A program made the translations under genes and the position numbers. From an uncultured Gammaproteobacteria bacterium (GTDB lineage Bacteria > Pseudomonadota > Gammaproteobacteria > Pseudomonadales > Pseudohongiellaceae), in NCBI GenBank assembly GCA_913048385.1, contig CAJWVZ010000017.1:1-62702 (forward strand): a stretch of DNA of 62,702 bases. Reading direction: 5' to 3'. The notes beneath the pieces are model-generated. The model did not search any database. It saw only the letters and a program-made list of their open reading frames with translations, and was not told where the DNA came from. The number at the start of each line of letters is the position of its first letter. Position 1 is the stretch's first letter. Shown piece after piece: positions 39,706 to 53,597 of this stretch.

Positions 39706-40405
39706 TTTGCGGTTCCTTTTCCTGGGCCCTCAAAATTTCATTCGCCAGTGCTAAATCATCTTTGTTAGTTATTTTCAAATTATCCGAACTTCCCAGCACA
39801 ACTATAGGTTGATAACCTAACGCTTCGAGCGCAGACGATTCGTCAGTAAATCCTTCCTTATCGCTAAACTCCATTGCATATCGCAAACGACCATAGCGAA
39901 ATAATTGAGGGGTTAGCGCACCCCATAAACCAGAGCGATCGAGAGTTGATGACACCCGCTCACCCTGTTCAACATATTTTAAAGTATCGGTCACTGGAGA
40001 ACCAAGCAAACCACCGACAGAATCATCGGGCACGGAACTGATGAGGTTCATAATATCGTTGATTCTCACACAAGGCCGTACTGAGTCATGCACAAGTACC
40101 CAATCCTCCTCGAGCGCTAATCCACTCAAAGAATGCAGCCCATTTAAAACTGAAGAGGCACGGTCATTCCCACCAATTGCATAGGTTACCTTTGCGTCGC
40201 CCAAAGAAACCGAACAAAGTTTTTTGAATAGAGTGTCACCAGGCGCCAAAACAATAACCATGCCTAAGATATCGGGAACTGCCGCAATTCTCTCTATGGA
40301 ATGCTCAATCACCGTCTTTCCAGCCAAATTTAGATACTGCTTAGGAACACCACCCCCAAATCTGGTGCCGCTACCTGCTGCCGGAATCAATGCCCAAACT
40401 CTCAT
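39692..40405 (-). CDS. ispD: 2-C-methyl-D-erythritol 4-phosphate cytidylyltransferase IspD
   Basis: IspD joins MEP with CTP in the third step of the MEP pathway. The 237-aa protein opens with the nucleotide-binding loop LIPAAGSGTRFGGGVPKQYL and contains DWVLVHDSVRPCV and TDESSALEALG. Length equals the E. coli protein (236) within one residue. It lies between ftsB and ispF, the standard order. Confidence 0.96.
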   Translation of the reverse strand: MRVWALIPAAGSGTRFGGGVPKQYLNLAGKTVIEHSIERIAAVPDILGMVIVLAPGDTLFKKLCSVSLGDAKVTYAIGGNDRASSVLNGLHSLSGLALEEDWVLVHDSVRPCVRINDIMNLISSVPDDSVGGLLGSPVTDTLKYVEQGERVSSTLDRSGLWGALTPQLFRYGRLRYAMEFSDKEGFTDESSALEALGYQPIVVLGSSDNLKITNKDDLALANEILRAQEKEPQSATE

Positions 40406-40464
40406 TAAAAATCCTTCATGCTAGGCGAAATAATCCAGTTCTTTCCGAAACACAACAACCTGAA

Positions 40465-40743
40465 TTAGTGGACCGGAATCAATTGATAAAACAGCTCATC
40501 TTCTTTTATCATTCCCAATTCAGACCTGGCGCGCTCTTCTACTGCTTCCAGTCCATTTTTTAAATTCATAATTTCTGTTTCAATCCTGGCATTACGACTT
40601 TCCAAAGACTCATTGTGCTCAAGTTGCAGAGCGAGTTCGGCTTCCAGATTTTTTAGTACTCTTATACTTCTTTCTCCGAGCCACAGCTTATACTGTAACC
40701 CAAAAAATAAGATAGACAGACTAATCAAGAGCACTTTCATCAT
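40465..40743 (-). CDS. ftsB: Cell division protein FtsB
   Basis: FtsB is part of the FtsQLB complex that activates septal peptidoglycan synthesis. The 92-aa protein has a short N-terminal transmembrane helix (3-20), a coiled coil (about 28-65) and the conserved control region AVEERARSELGMIKEDELFYQLI. It starts MMKV; either Met may serve. It sits between eno and ispD, the standard position. Confidence 0.93.
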   Translation of the reverse strand: MMKVLLISLSILFFGLQYKLWLGERSIRVLKNLEAELALQLEHNESLESRNARIETEIMNLKNGLEAVEERARSELGMIKEDELFYQLIPVH

Positions 40744-40816
40744 AATTCACCACAAAGATTCATGTACTAATGTAACGTCAACACCCACCAAATACTAAAT
40801 TATTAATTAAACAACC

Positions 40817-42130
<1,314 letters not shown>

Positions 42131-42167
42131 TTAATCTACTTATTTGAAACTCAAGATTCTATGATCG

Positions 42168-43007
42168 TTAGTATGTGTCCAGCGATTCAAACTGTTTAAT
42201 CAATGTATCCATCGCATCCATGCGCTCCAAAAATGGCTCTAATTTATCTAGTCGCAATGCGCATGGGCCGTCACAAAGAGCAGACTCAGGATTAGGATGA
42301 GCTTCAATAAATAGCCCTGCTAAGCCTTGAGACAAACCGGCAAGCGAAAGTTCTGTAACACTTCCTCGACGGCCATCAGCTGCTTGAGCCAGTCCACCGG
42401 GTAACTGTAACGCATGAGTTGCATCAAAGAGGACAGGATAAGACAGTTTTTTCATAACGGAAAAACCAAGCATATCTACCACAAGATTATTGTATCCAAA
42501 CATGCTCCCGCGCTCACATAGCATTAAGCGGTCGTTACCTTGCTCTTCAAACTTTTCAACGATATTTTTCATTTCTTGAGGCGCTAAAAACTGAGCCTTT
42601 TTTATATTTACAGCGCAGTTAGTCTTCGCAATCGCAACAACTAAATCAGTTTGCCGGGACAAGAACGCGGGCAGCTGAATAACATCAACAACTTCTGATG
42701 CCTTGGCTGCTTGTTCCGGTGAATGAACATCAGTAATTATTGGCACTTGTAACTCGGATTTAACCATAGAGAGCCATTCAAGCCCTTCATCAAGACCTGG
42801 GCCTCGATATGACCTCGCCGACGAGCGATTAGCTTTATCAAATGAGGCCTTAAAAATGAATGGTATGCCAAGCTTTTCGGTAACTCGCTTATACTCTTCC
42901 GCGACTTTTAGGGTTAATTCATAAGACTCTAATACATTCACGCCCCCAAATAATGTGAAGGGCTTATCATTAGCAATTTCAAATCCGGCTACAGCTACTG
43001 TTTTCAT
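42168..43007 (-). CDS. kdsA: 3-deoxy-D-manno-octulosonate 8-phosphate synthase KdsA
   Basis: KdsA condenses arabinose 5-phosphate and phosphoenolpyruvate to KDO-8-phosphate for the lipopolysaccharide core. The 279-aa protein shows [37 protein letters not shown], and [18 protein letters not shown], all family signatures. It follows pyrG with a 21-base gap, the common pyrG-kdsA-eno order. Confidence 0.97.
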   Translation of the reverse strand: MKTVAVAGFEIANDKPFTLFGGVNVLESYELTLKVAEEYKRVTEKLGIPFIFKASFDKANRSSARSYRGPGLDEGLEWLSMVKSELQVPIITDVHSPEQAAKASEVVDVIQLPAFLSRQTDLVVAIAKTNCAVNIKKAQFLAPQEMKNIVEKFEEQGNDRLMLCERGSMFGYNNLVVDMLGFSVMKKLSYPVLFDATHALQLPGGLAQAADGRRGSVTELSLAGLSQGLAGLFIEAHPNPESALCDGPCALRLDKLEPFLERMDAMDTLIKQFESLDTY

Positions 43008-43028
43008 ATCAACCTAGTGATCGTTGCG

Positions 43029-44726
<1,698 letters not shown>

Positions 44727-44730
44727 TTAA

Positions 44731-44759
44731 ATGCTAACAGAAGGTCATCCCGCTAACAA
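44731..44759 (-). promoter_or_regulatory. Candidate pyrG promoter
   Basis: On the minus strand TTGTTA and TAGCAT are separated by 17 bases, with an expected transcript start about 50 bases before the pyrG ATG. The 256-base gap to tilS holds no gene. Confidence 0.35.
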
Positions 44760-44928
44760 TTTGTATATTCGAGAAACATAAAATAATCGACCGAACGGGC
44801 TATTTACATTACATGTGTTTCAAGGCGGGTCTTTCAGCTTTACTTAATTTAAATAGTGACTCAACTAGCTCCCTGAGCCAATTTTTTCTATTCAAGAGCA
44901 TTTATTCATAATCAAATTGCCAGGACCC

Positions 44929-46287
44929 CTAAATCTCTAATACTCTGGCTGGCGAATCCCAATCGTAAACGCACCCGAATTCATCAATGGCAGGCATGAA
45001 TTTCTCATCTGCCCCAAAGCCCGGAATAAAAGCTAGCTGGCCATCCAAATAAATCAGAGGTAGAGTCTCCCTCACCCAAGGAGGAACTCTGCCCTCATTT
45101 AATATTTTCTTCAATGACTTAACGGGTCTCCCAAACATTTTGATCCGCTCGCCCCCTTCTCGGTAAGCCACCTCTAAAACGGTAGAAGGTAAAAACAGAG
45201 ATAAAGCTATGCCCTCATTCTTAACAATTCGCGTCCGCACTTCCCCATTCTTCAACAGAGCGAAAGAGGACTCTACGACAGGAACTAAATGCTTACCTTG
45301 TGACAGAAGAACTCGCGGAGTTAAACCATAAATCAGTCCGTTGAAACGGCAGATTCGATGGTCATCTAAAAGAATCGTTATGTTTGCTCTGGATAGGAGT
45401 AACTCAGTAGCCATCAAATTTATTTTGCTCCAGCTCGGAACCGAGAGACCTAATTTACAAACCCAAACCCGAATCAAATTTTTGCGCCGCACTAATTCAA
45501 GAGCCAACAACTTAGAAACAGACAAGGTCCCAGGCTCCACTCCCTCACAAAATGACAAGTCATTTTCAGCTAACTTTTCATTTAAAGTCTGCGCTTCGAA
45601 GCATGCCTGCATCGACTTTTTGATACTTTTCCTTAAAGCCGGCCAACGCTTTTCTAAAATAGGCAGAACATTCCATCTCAAAAAATTCCGTTGATAAGTG
45701 GTATCAGCATTACTGTCATCTAGAATCCAGTCTAACTCAACGCGGGAAGCAAATTCTCGCAGTGACGACTGAGAGCATCCGAGCAAGGGCCTGAGCAAAA
45801 AACCAGCACCCAATTTTCTATGAAACGGGATGCCTGAGAGCCCCAATGGCCCCGAGCCTCTCATCAAATGCAAGAACATCGTTTCCAAATTATCATCTTC
45901 ATGATGACCTAGAAGAAGAGTTTCATTTGACTGCAGCTCAGCAGAAAACACTTCATACCTCGCGTCTCGAGCAGCTGACTCAGTTACAACGCCAAATCTA
46001 TTTTCCCCACACGACACCTCTACGCTTTTAAAATTTACTCCATATTCCAAACAAATTTTTGCGCAATGATTCTCCCAGTCTTTAGATGATTCAGAGATTT
46101 GATGATTAATATGCAGCGCGCGAATAGAAGCAGGTAAAACGCCCTCATCACGAAGGATGACAACTGATCGCAATAATACCGTTGAATCCATTCCACCACT
46201 GAAAGCAACTACAATATCGCCATCAACATATTTTTTAAGCAGCGAATCAAAGGCTCTTAGGCTAAAAATATCTTGATCGATAGTCAT
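44929..46287 (-). CDS. tilS: tRNA(Ile)-lysidine synthase TilS
   Basis: TilS attaches lysine to C34 of tRNA-Ile2, changing its codon from AUG to AUA. The 452-aa protein has the PP-loop SGGMDS (30-35), the region LLGHHEDDNLETMFLHLMRGSGPLGLSGIPF, and C-terminal substrate domains with LKKILNEGRVPPWVRETLPLI. I start at the ATG at 46287 because the distance to the PP-loop fits the family; a TTG at 46350 would make a longer N terminus. It follows accA closely. Confidence 0.92.
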   Translation of the reverse strand: MTIDQDIFSLRAFDSLLKKYVDGDIVVAFSGGMDSTVLLRSVVILRDEGVLPASIRALHINHQISESSKDWENHCAKICLEYGVNFKSVEVSCGENRFGVVTESAARDARYEVFSAELQSNETLLLGHHEDDNLETMFLHLMRGSGPLGLSGIPFHRKLGAGFLLRPLLGCSQSSLREFASRVELDWILDDSNADTTYQRNFLRWNVLPILEKRWPALRKSIKKSMQACFEAQTLNEKLAENDLSFCEGVEPGTLSVSKLLALELVRRKNLIRVWVCKLGLSVPSWSKINLMATELLLSRANITILLDDHRICRFNGLIYGLTPRVLLSQGKHLVPVVESSFALLKNGEVRTRIVKNEGIALSLFLPSTVLEVAYREGGERIKMFGRPVKSLKKILNEGRVPPWVRETLPLIYLDGQLAFIPGFGADEKFMPAIDEFGCVYDWDSPARVLEI

Positions 46288-46355
46288 ATAAGCCGATCCA
46301 TCAAAATTCATATCTTGGGTGCTGAATTTGTTGCCTGTCGAGTAAGACAAGTGCT

Positions 46356-47309
46356 TTAGACACTCATACCATAATTCATCAAACGCTCGTAGCGACGTTC
46401 AAGCAATGCATTAATATCCTTTGAGCATAACCGATCAATTTGCTCAACCAATACTGACTTGATTTCCGCCGCTGCGGCCGACACATCTCTATGAGCGCCG
46501 CCTAAAGGTTCTAGAATAGTTAAATCAACGAGACCCAATTCTTCCAAACGCTTTGAGGTCACTCCCATCGCTTCTGCGGCTGCGTGAGCATATTCCGCAG
46601 ACTTCCAAAGAATTGTGGCACAGCCTTCTGGCGTAATAACCGTATAGGTTGAGTACTGCATCATATTCACTTGATCAGCAACACCTATCGCAATAGCACC
46701 ACCAGAATTGGCCTCACCGGTCACCGTGGCAATGAGTGGCGTTTGGACTTTTGACATCATTGCCATATTTCGAGCTATCGCCTCATTGATACCCCGCTCT
46801 TCGGAATCAATTCCGGGAAATGCTCCGGGAGTATCAATAAAACTTAAAACTGGTAACTTATACCTCTCAGCCAATTCGATAAGTCTTCGAGCCTTCCGAT
46901 ACCCTTCAGGCCGTGGCATACCGAAGTTGTGACGAACTTTTTCTTTGGTCCCGCGACCCTTTTGGTGACCAATAACCATAACGGGCCGATCATCTATTCG
47001 CGCTATTCCACCTATTAACGCTTGATCATCCGCAAATAAACGGTCACCGTGTAACTCATCAAAATCGGTAAAGATAAGATCAATGTAATCAGCTGTATAA
47101 GGTCTCAGAGGATGACGAGCCACTTGGGATACTTGCCAGGAACTTAGATTAGCGTAAATTTTTTCAGTAAGCTTTATGCTTTTTTCGCGTAGATTTTTTA
47201 TCTCGTCGGCAATATTAAGATTATTATCGGTACCAACAAGGCGTAACTCACTAATTTTCGCCTCCAGTTCTGCTATTGGTTGCTCAAATTCTAAAAAATT
47301 AGGGTCCAT
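46356..47309 (-). CDS. accA: Acetyl-CoA carboxylase carboxyltransferase subunit alpha
   Basis: AccA and AccD transfer carboxyl from biotin to acetyl-CoA, the first step of fatty acid synthesis. The 317-aa protein matches the alpha subunit: [59 protein letters not shown] and [15 protein letters not shown]. It follows dnaE by 40 bases, as in other gammaproteobacteria. Confidence 0.97.
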   Translation of the reverse strand: MDPNFLEFEQPIAELEAKISELRLVGTDNNLNIADEIKNLREKSIKLTEKIYANLSSWQVSQVARHPLRPYTADYIDLIFTDFDELHGDRLFADDQALIGGIARIDDRPVMVIGHQKGRGTKEKVRHNFGMPRPEGYRKARRLIELAERYKLPVLSFIDTPGAFPGIDSEERGINEAIARNMAMMSKVQTPLIATVTGEANSGGAIAIGVADQVNMMQYSTYTVITPEGCATILWKSAEYAHAAAEAMGVTSKRLEELGLVDLTILEPLGGAHRDVSAAAAEIKSVLVEQIDRLCSKDINALLERRYERLMNYGMSV

Positions 47310-47349
47310 AAAAATTCCAGTGTTCTTCTTTTTTAAATACGCTCAATTT

Positions 47350-50300
47350 TCAATACTCAACTAGAACATTCTCACGCCCGTAATTCTTCTTTAATCTCTG
47401 AATAAGATCGTCAGAAGGCAACACAGACCACTCATGCCCAAACATTATACATCCTCTAGAAGCTTCTCGCTGATAATTCACAGCAACACGGCAACCCTCT
47501 TCTTTCTCGCCCGAATTGGTTTTTACATCAGTGTCGAACGTTCCAAAAGCTCGCTGCAGTCTGTAAGGCTCCAAGGTAGCAGCAAGGTCATCACAAAAAT
47601 TTGGCAACAAACAGGATTCGTCTAAGGTTAATAAAAGGCGATTAGCACGCCTAGAACGCGCATCAGAAAGCGTCATTAAAGTTTTCGCTCGCCCCTTAAT
47701 CCCTCCATGTCGCTCATCAATTGAAATACTACATTCTAAAATCAAGATTTCATCGACGTGCAATAGATCTCGAAACAATTCATACTCCTTAGCAAACAGG
47801 CCAATTTCAATACGAGCGCTTCGATCATCGATTGTTAGAAAAGCAATCGCTTCTCCAGACTTACTCCTACTAGTTCTAAGACTTGTTAGAAGGCCCCCAA
47901 TAAATTTAGTTCCACGATCTGGGCGAAGGTTTTTTAATCTCCCAGCAGTTATACTCCGTAATTCAGTTAAAAAGGCATCAATTGGGTGCCCTGAAAGATA
48001 AAGCCCAAGTGCCTCTTTTTCCGCTTTCAGTCGCGCTTGTTCGTCCCATTCTTGAATGTCTAGATGTTCAGTGGCTTGCTCACAGTTTGAGGTGCCCTCC
48101 GGAACAATTTCTCCAAAAAGATCCCCAACACCTGACTCTAGATTCCGATTTTCTTGCATAGCTGCCTGCATTGCTTTTGGCAACAGATCTGTAAGTACAG
48201 CACGAGAATAATCGACACTTCCTTCCACTAAATTATCCAGAGCCCCTGCGTTGACCAAAGACTCTAAGGTTCTTCTATTAAGCTGTTGCGAATCAACTCG
48301 CTGACAAATATCAAGCATACTTTTATAGGAAGTTTGGCTTCGAGATTCCAGAATTGCAATAACCGGTGCTTCACCGAGGCCTCTTATTGCACCGAGACCA
48401 TAAACAATGTGACCTTCTTTATTAACAGTAAATAGAAACTCTCCCATATTCACGTCGGGGGGAATTATAGTTATACCCAAGGCATTGCACTCGTCGATCA
48501 AAGTAACAATTTTATCTGTATTCTGCATTTCAGCGGATAACACTGCAGCCATAAAATATGCCGGATAATGAGTTTTAAGCCATGCGGTTTGATACGAAAC
48601 TAATGCGTACGCCGCAGAATGCGATTTGTTAAAACCGTAACCTGCAAATTTCTCCATTAGGTCAAAAATAGACTCTGCAAGTATTTTATCAACCCCTCTC
48701 TTCACAGCTCCATCAGTAAAAAGGCTTCTCTGCCTAGCCATTTCCTTGGGATCTTTTTTGCCCATTGCTTTTCTTAAAATATCAGCAGCACCCAAAGTAT
48801 AATTACCTAGGACTTGCGCAATCTTCATTACTTGCTCTTGATAAAGGATAACTCCATAGGTGTCGGCTAATACGGGCTCTAACTCAGGATGAGGAAAAAC
48901 AACTTGAGTTCTTCCGTGCTTCCGATCGACAAAATCGTCGACCATACCCGATTCCAATGGCCCAGGACGAAAAAGAGCAACTAGTGCTATCACGTCCGCA
49001 AAACAATTCGGCATTTGACGCTTGATGAGATCCTTCATCCCTCGAGATTCAAGTTGAAAAACAGCTGTTGTTTCGCCTCTTTGAAGTAATTCGTAAACAC
49101 GCGTATCGTCCAAGGGTAAATTTTCTAAAGTTACGAGCTCTCCCTCAATTGACGAGTTTATCATTCTAAGCGCATTGTCAATTATCGTTAAGGTACGCAA
49201 CCCAAGGAAGTCAAACTTTACAAGCCCAACTGTCTCTGCATCGTCTTTATCAAACTGAGTAACTACACTCTCACCATTGGGGTCGCGGTATAAGGGAGAA
49301 AAATCTGTAAGCTTAGTCTGAGCAATAACTACCCCCCCAGCATGTTTCCCAACGTTCCGAGTTAAACCTTCCAACGCGAAAGCCATCTCCATGATTTCCT
49401 GTGCATCGATATCCTCATCTATGAACTGGCTCAATTCAGGAGTTGAATCCAAAGCCGCCTTCAGGGTTATCCCGGGCACAAAAGGAATTAGTTTCGACAA
49501 CTTATCGCCTAGGGCATACGAGTGCCCTTGCACCCGTGCGACATCCCTTATCACGGCCTTAGCCGCCATGGTCCCAAACGTGATAATTTGAGCTACAGCC
49601 TCTTTACCGTATAAATCGGAAACATGTTGAATTACACGATCGCGACCTTCTATACAGAAATCGACGTCAAAATCAGGCATGGAAATACGCTCCGGGTTCA
49701 AGAAGCGCTCGAACAACAAATCGTATTCCAATGGATCAAGGTCGGTGATTTTTAGAGCATATGCCACGATCGATCCTGCGCCGGAGCCCCGACCTGGACC
49801 TACAGGTATGCCGTTATCTTTAGACCACTGAATAAATTCCATCACTATAAGAAAGTAACCGGTAAAGCCCATATCTTTTATAACACTTAGCTCAAAATCT
49901 AACCGATCCCAATAAGGTTTAAGCTGGCTGCTATCAGGGTCAACCTCTCCAAACAAACTCAGCAAGCGTTTCTGCAAACCTGATCTGCTGACTTCAACAA
50001 AATACTCCTCTAACGTTTTTCCCTCTGGCACTGGGTAATTTGGAAGTTTCGGAGTACCGATATCTAAAATAAGGTTGCATCGTTTAGCTATTTCGCAAGC
50101 GTTAATTAGAGCTTCGGGTAGATCCGCGAAGAGCTCAAGCATTTCGTCGGCGGTTTTCAAATACTGTTGATCTGTATTTTCCCGTTTCCGCCGGGGGTCG
50201 TCTAAATTACGCTTTTCATTTATACACACACGGACTTCATGAGCTTCATAATCAGCATGATTCAAAAATCTAACGTCATTCGTAGCAACAATCGGACAGC

Positions 50301-50913
50301 TCGCCTTTGCTGCTAACTCAATTACGCGGCTTATATACTCGGCCTCACCTTGCCGTCCCACCCTCTGCACTTCAAGGTAAAAACTCTGGGGGAAAAGATC
50401 CATCCAGCGGACCAAAGCATTTTCAGCAGCCTTCAGTTCACCGTTCAGTAATGTGACCCCTATGTCACTTTGTTGAGCCCCTGATAAAGCAATCAACCCG
50501 TCCGTGTATCCACTCAAATTATGTTGATCAATAGAGAGAGACACATCGCCACGGTCAGTCACATAAAAGTCTGAAAGAAGTCTCGTTAAATTCTGATAAC
50601 CTCTCTTATTCTTCGCCAGCAACACAAGTTTTGTTGTAGCACTATTTTGCTTATTAGCCACAAGAATCTCAGTACCACACAATGGTTTGATTCCGCTGGC
50701 TATCGCCGCCTTATAGAATTTTATAAATCCAAACAGGTTGGCAATATCGGTAATCGCAACTGATGGCATTTCCTGGACCAATAACTGCTCCATCAATGGC
50801 GCAATTGCGACGATACCATCCGTAATGGAAAATTCTGTATGGACTCGCAGGTGGGGGAAAGAGCTCTGTTTAGAAGCCAAACAATCCTCTTTTCTTATCT
50901 TTTCTTTTAACAT
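47350..50913 (-). CDS. dnaE: DNA polymerase III subunit alpha DnaE
   Basis: DnaE is the replicative polymerase catalytic subunit. The 1187-aa protein has an N-terminal PHP domain (HLRVHTEFSITDG), a palm with the catalytic PDFDVDFC near residue 411, and MPNCFADVIALVALFRPGPLESGMVDDF. Thumb and finger regions, the beta-binding region and a C-terminal OB domain (from about 1000) complete it. Length is near E. coli's 1160. The ATG at 50913 is preferred to a TTG at 50922. It precedes accA. Confidence 0.97.
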   Translation of the reverse strand: MLKEKIRKEDCLASKQSSFPHLRVHTEFSITDGIVAIAPLMEQLLVQEMPSVAITDIANLFGFIKFYKAAIASGIKPLCGTEILVANKQNSATTKLVLLAKNKRGYQNLTRLLSDFYVTDRGDVSLSIDQHNLSGYTDGLIALSGAQQSDIGVTLLNGELKAAENALVRWMDLFPQSFYLEVQRVGRQGEAEYISRVIELAAKASCPIVATNDVRFLNHADYEAHEVRVCINEKRNLDDPRRKRENTDQQYLKTADEMLELFADLPEALINACEIAKRCNLILDIGTPKLPNYPVPEGKTLEEYFVEVSRSGLQKRLLSLFGEVDPDSSQLKPYWDRLDFELSVIKDMGFTGYFLIVMEFIQWSKDNGIPVGPGRGSGAGSIVAYALKITDLDPLEYDLLFERFLNPERISMPDFDVDFCIEGRDRVIQHVSDLYGKEAVAQIITFGTMAAKAVIRDVARVQGHSYALGDKLSKLIPFVPGITLKAALDSTPELSQFIDEDIDAQEIMEMAFALEGLTRNVGKHAGGVVIAQTKLTDFSPLYRDPNGESVVTQFDKDDAETVGLVKFDFLGLRTLTIIDNALRMINSSIEGELVTLENLPLDDTRVYELLQRGETTAVFQLESRGMKDLIKRQMPNCFADVIALVALFRPGPLESGMVDDFVDRKHGRTQVVFPHPELEPVLADTYGVILYQEQVMKIAQVLGNYTLGAADILRKAMGKKDPKEMARQRSLFTDGAVKRGVDKILAESIFDLMEKFAGYGFNKSHSAAYALVSYQTAWLKTHYPAYFMAAVLSAEMQNTDKIVTLIDECNALGITIIPPDVNMGEFLFTVNKEGHIVYGLGAIRGLGEAPVIAILESRSQTSYKSMLDICQRVDSQQLNRRTLESLVNAGALDNLVEGSVDYSRAVLTDLLPKAMQAAMQENRNLESGVGDLFGEIVPEGTSNCEQATEHLDIQEWDEQARLKAEKEALGLYLSGHPIDAFLTELRSITAGRLKNLRPDRGTKFIGGLLTSLRTSRSKSGEAIAFLTIDDRSARIEIGLFAKEYELFRDLLHVDEILILECSISIDERHGGIKGRAKTLMTLSDARSRRANRLLLTLDESCLLPNFCDDLAATLEPYRLQRAFGTFDTDVKTNSGEKEEGCRVAVNYQREASRGCIMFGHEWSVLPSDDLIQRLKKNYGRENVLVEY

Positions 50914-51010
50914 AGTAGCCAACTAAAGTTTTACGAACTCCTGCGATTATAGTGTTATAAACCTCAACTAAATAACATAGAAATATACATTAATGCTACT
51001 CAAAAGTTGA

Positions 51011-51643
51011 TCAAAAAGCTGGATCAGCTCTTACATTTTTTAATACCGGAGCAAACGAAAGCCTGTGAATCGAACATGGGCCATACTTAACCAAAGCGCG
51101 CAAATGCTTTTTGGTGGGGTACCCTTTGTTAGCGCAAAAATCAAACTGCGGATAAACTGAATCAAGACTTATAAGCTCTCGATCTCTAAACACTTTGGCA
51201 ACAATTGATGCCGCTGCAATAGAAGCGACCTTTTGATCCCCTTTGATAATCGCCTGACTCTTATAATTCCAATTTGGCAAATGAATCCCGTCCACTAAAA
51301 CATATTCAGGCAATATACTCAGGCTACTAACCGCCCTCTCCATCGCAAGTAGGCTTGCTTGTAAGATATTAAGTTCGTCTATTTCTGAGACGGAGGCGCG
51401 GCCGATAGACACCCCTAATGCTTGTGTGAGAATAACGTTATATAGAGAATCACGTTTATTTGCAGTTAGTTTTTTTGAATCCGACAAGCCTAAAATAGGT
51501 TTCTTATCGTCGAGAATGACAGCGGCGGCAATAACATCCCCTGCAAGTGCTCCACGCCCGACTTCATCGGTACCTGCAATGTAACGGCAATTCTCACACA
51601 TATCAGCTGACGCAACGCTAGCAGTCATGTTATCAGTCAGCAT
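51011..51643 (-). CDS. rnhB: Ribonuclease HII
   Basis: RnhB cuts RNA in RNA-DNA hybrids and starts ribonucleotide excision. The 210-aa protein has the DEVGRGALAGDV motif with catalytic Asp-Glu and later ILPEYVLVDG and the conserved region SIAAASIVAKVFRD. The start overlaps the lpxB stop by 11 bases, implying coupling; a second Met at 51628 is possible. Confidence 0.96.
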   Translation of the reverse strand: MLTDNMTASVASADMCENCRYIAGTDEVGRGALAGDVIAAAVILDDKKPILGLSDSKKLTANKRDSLYNVILTQALGVSIGRASVSEIDELNILQASLLAMERAVSSLSILPEYVLVDGIHLPNWNYKSQAIIKGDQKVASIAAASIVAKVFRDRELISLDSVYPQFDFCANKGYPTKKHLRALVKYGPCSIHRLSFAPVLKNVRADPAF

Positions 51644-52784
51644 TCATTATCGAAACAACGGCTTGGGCTGCCTTCGCAGACCCGTCAAGACGTAGAGAAA
51701 GATGAATCCTTTCGTAGACCGTTAATAACTCGCGGCTTATTCCTGATGTCGAATAAAATTTTTCTATTTCACGAAAAAGAACATCTTCACTCAAAGCTCC
51801 CTGAATATACTCAGGGACTATTTCTCGGTTTGCGAGTAAATTTGGTAGTGCTACAAAGGGTATTTTTACTAAGCGCGAAGCTATAAAAAAACTTAAAGCC
51901 GCGAGACGATAACATACAATCATTGGCCTTCTTAAAAGCAACGCCTCAAGCGTGGCCGTACCAGACGAAAGAACAACTAAATCTGCTGCGCTCATTGCTG
52001 CCAGAGAATCATCAATGAGAAGGATCGAGTTTTTCACCGAAATATCACACTCGCTTAAATATTTTTTAAGCAAAGACATAGATTCAGAGCCGCTAAATGG
52101 CATTATAAAACGCATATTGGGATCTTTTTTCAAAATCCTTGATATAACAGAGAGAAATATCGGGGCGAGTCTTATAATTTCTCCTTTACGACTCCCAGGT
52201 AAAAACGATGTAATTGATTCTTCGGGGTTTATGCCAAGCTTTGTGCGGCAAGTTTCCTTACTTTCCTCAAACCCAATCTTGTCTGCCAAAGGGTGGCCGA
52301 CGCAACGTACAGGAATTTTATGCTTTTCGTATACCTCAATTTCAAAAGGAAACAGCACAAGCATCAAATCAACCGCTGCTTTTATTTTATAAATACGATT
52401 TTTCCTGTAAGCCCATACGCTTGGGCTTACATAATGCATGGTTCTTAATCCAGAAAGCTTTAATTCCTTTGCCAACCTGAGATTAAAGTCGGGGGAATCG
52501 ATCCCAATAAATAAGCTTACATTATCTGCGATAAGCCGTTCACGTAATCTACGTTTTATATGCAGAAGTTCTCGAAGCCTTAGCAATGGCTCGACAAAAC
52601 CCATGACCGCCAAACGATCCATCGGAACGAGCGACTCACAACCTAGAGCCAACATTTCAGGTCCTGCGACACCAACAAAAGTCGCTTCAGGGTAAATCTT
52701 TCTAAGTTCTCGTATAAGACCCGCACCGAGGATATCCCCAGACTTTTCACCAACTACGATTCCAAAATTAGGCGACCTCACCAT
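51633..52784 (-). CDS. lpxB: Lipid-A-disaccharide synthase LpxB
   Basis: LpxB joins UDP-2,3-diacylglucosamine and lipid X into the lipid A disaccharide. The 383-aa peripheral membrane glycosyltransferase opens GIVVGEKSGDILGAGLIRELR and contains GIDSPDFNLRLA, HYVSPSVWAYRKNRI, LPGSRKGEI and LSSGTATLEALLLRRPMIVCYR, all typical. It is within the lpxD-fabZ-lpxA-lpxB-rnhB run. Confidence 0.97.
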   Translation of the reverse strand: MVRSPNFGIVVGEKSGDILGAGLIRELRKIYPEATFVGVAGPEMLALGCESLVPMDRLAVMGFVEPLLRLRELLHIKRRLRERLIADNVSLFIGIDSPDFNLRLAKELKLSGLRTMHYVSPSVWAYRKNRIYKIKAAVDLMLVLFPFEIEVYEKHKIPVRCVGHPLADKIGFEESKETCRTKLGINPEESITSFLPGSRKGEIIRLAPIFLSVISRILKKDPNMRFIMPFSGSESMSLLKKYLSECDISVKNSILLIDDSLAAMSAADLVVLSSGTATLEALLLRRPMIVCYRLAALSFFIASRLVKIPFVALPNLLANREIVPEYIQGALSEDVLFREIEKFYSTSGISRELLTVYERIHLSLRLDGSAKAAQAVVSIMNAD

Positions 52785-52823
52785 ATACGCTCTCTAAAAA
52801 GTAAAATCTTTCTTTCAGGTCGA

Positions 52824-53597
52824 TTAACGATGAATCCCTTTCTTTGATGATCTTAATGAATCGATTAGAAGTTCGACCGGCTCACAATTCTCTTTTAAGA
52901 TCTCAAGCTGAGCCAACGCCTCAGTTAGAGAATGACCACGGAGATAGATTAACTTGTAGGCTTTTCGAAGAACTGAAACTGTGGCTTTGTCAAAGCCCCG
53001 TCTTTCTAATCCAATGGAGTTAATAGCTCGGACCGCCGCGGGCTGACCACTCACAATCACATAAGCTGGAACGTCATGAGCAACATGAGTAACGCCTCCG
53101 ACCATAGAGTGTGCTCCAATCTTAACAAATTGATTCACTCCGGCGTAGCCTCCCAAGATCGCCCAGTCATTCACCTCCACATGGCCAGACAAGCTGGCAT
53201 TATTTGCAAATACGGTATGGCTGCCGACAAGACAGTCATGAGCAATATGCACATATGGCATAAAAAGGTTGTCGCTGCCGATTTGCGTCACTCCTCCACC
53301 CACGGCTGTCCCTCGGTGCACCGTAACGCCCTCTCTAAAAGTGTTGTTATCTTCTACTTCTAACCAAACCTCTTCATTCTTAAACTTTTTGTCTGAAGGG
53401 TCTTCTCCTACTGAGCAGAATTGAAAAATATGATTGTTATCACCAATTATGGTATTCGAGCGAATAACTATGTGCGACTCTAACCTGCAATTCTCACCGA
53501 TAGTTACATCCGGTCCAACGATACACCAAGGTCCAATTTGAGCAGAAGCTGCTATTTTCGCCGACGGATCGATTCGCGAACTAGAATCAATTGACAT
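52824..53597 (-). CDS. lpxA: UDP-N-acetylglucosamine acyltransferase LpxA
   Basis: LpxA puts a 3-hydroxyacyl chain on UDP-GlcNAc, the first lipid A step. The 257-aa left-handed beta-helix protein has the catalytic His120 in YVHIAHDC (His125 in E. coli). Gly168 in MVGGVT aligns with E. coli Gly173, the acyl-length ruler, so a C14-type chain is more likely than the C10 preference of Pseudomonas; this is inference. The ATG at 53597 overlaps the fabZ stop by 11 bases. The reading to 53654 is not supported. Confidence 0.95.
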   Translation of the reverse strand: MSIDSSSRIDPSAKIAASAQIGPWCIVGPDVTIGENCRLESHIVIRSNTIIGDNNHIFQFCSVGEDPSDKKFKNEEVWLEVEDNNTFREGVTVHRGTAVGGGVTQIGSDNLFMPYVHIAHDCLVGSHTVFANNASLSGHVEVNDWAILGGYAGVNQFVKIGAHSMVGGVTHVAHDVPAYVIVSGQPAAVRAINSIGLERRGFDKATVSVLRKAYKLIYLRGHSLTEALAQLEILKENCEPVELLIDSLRSSKKGIHR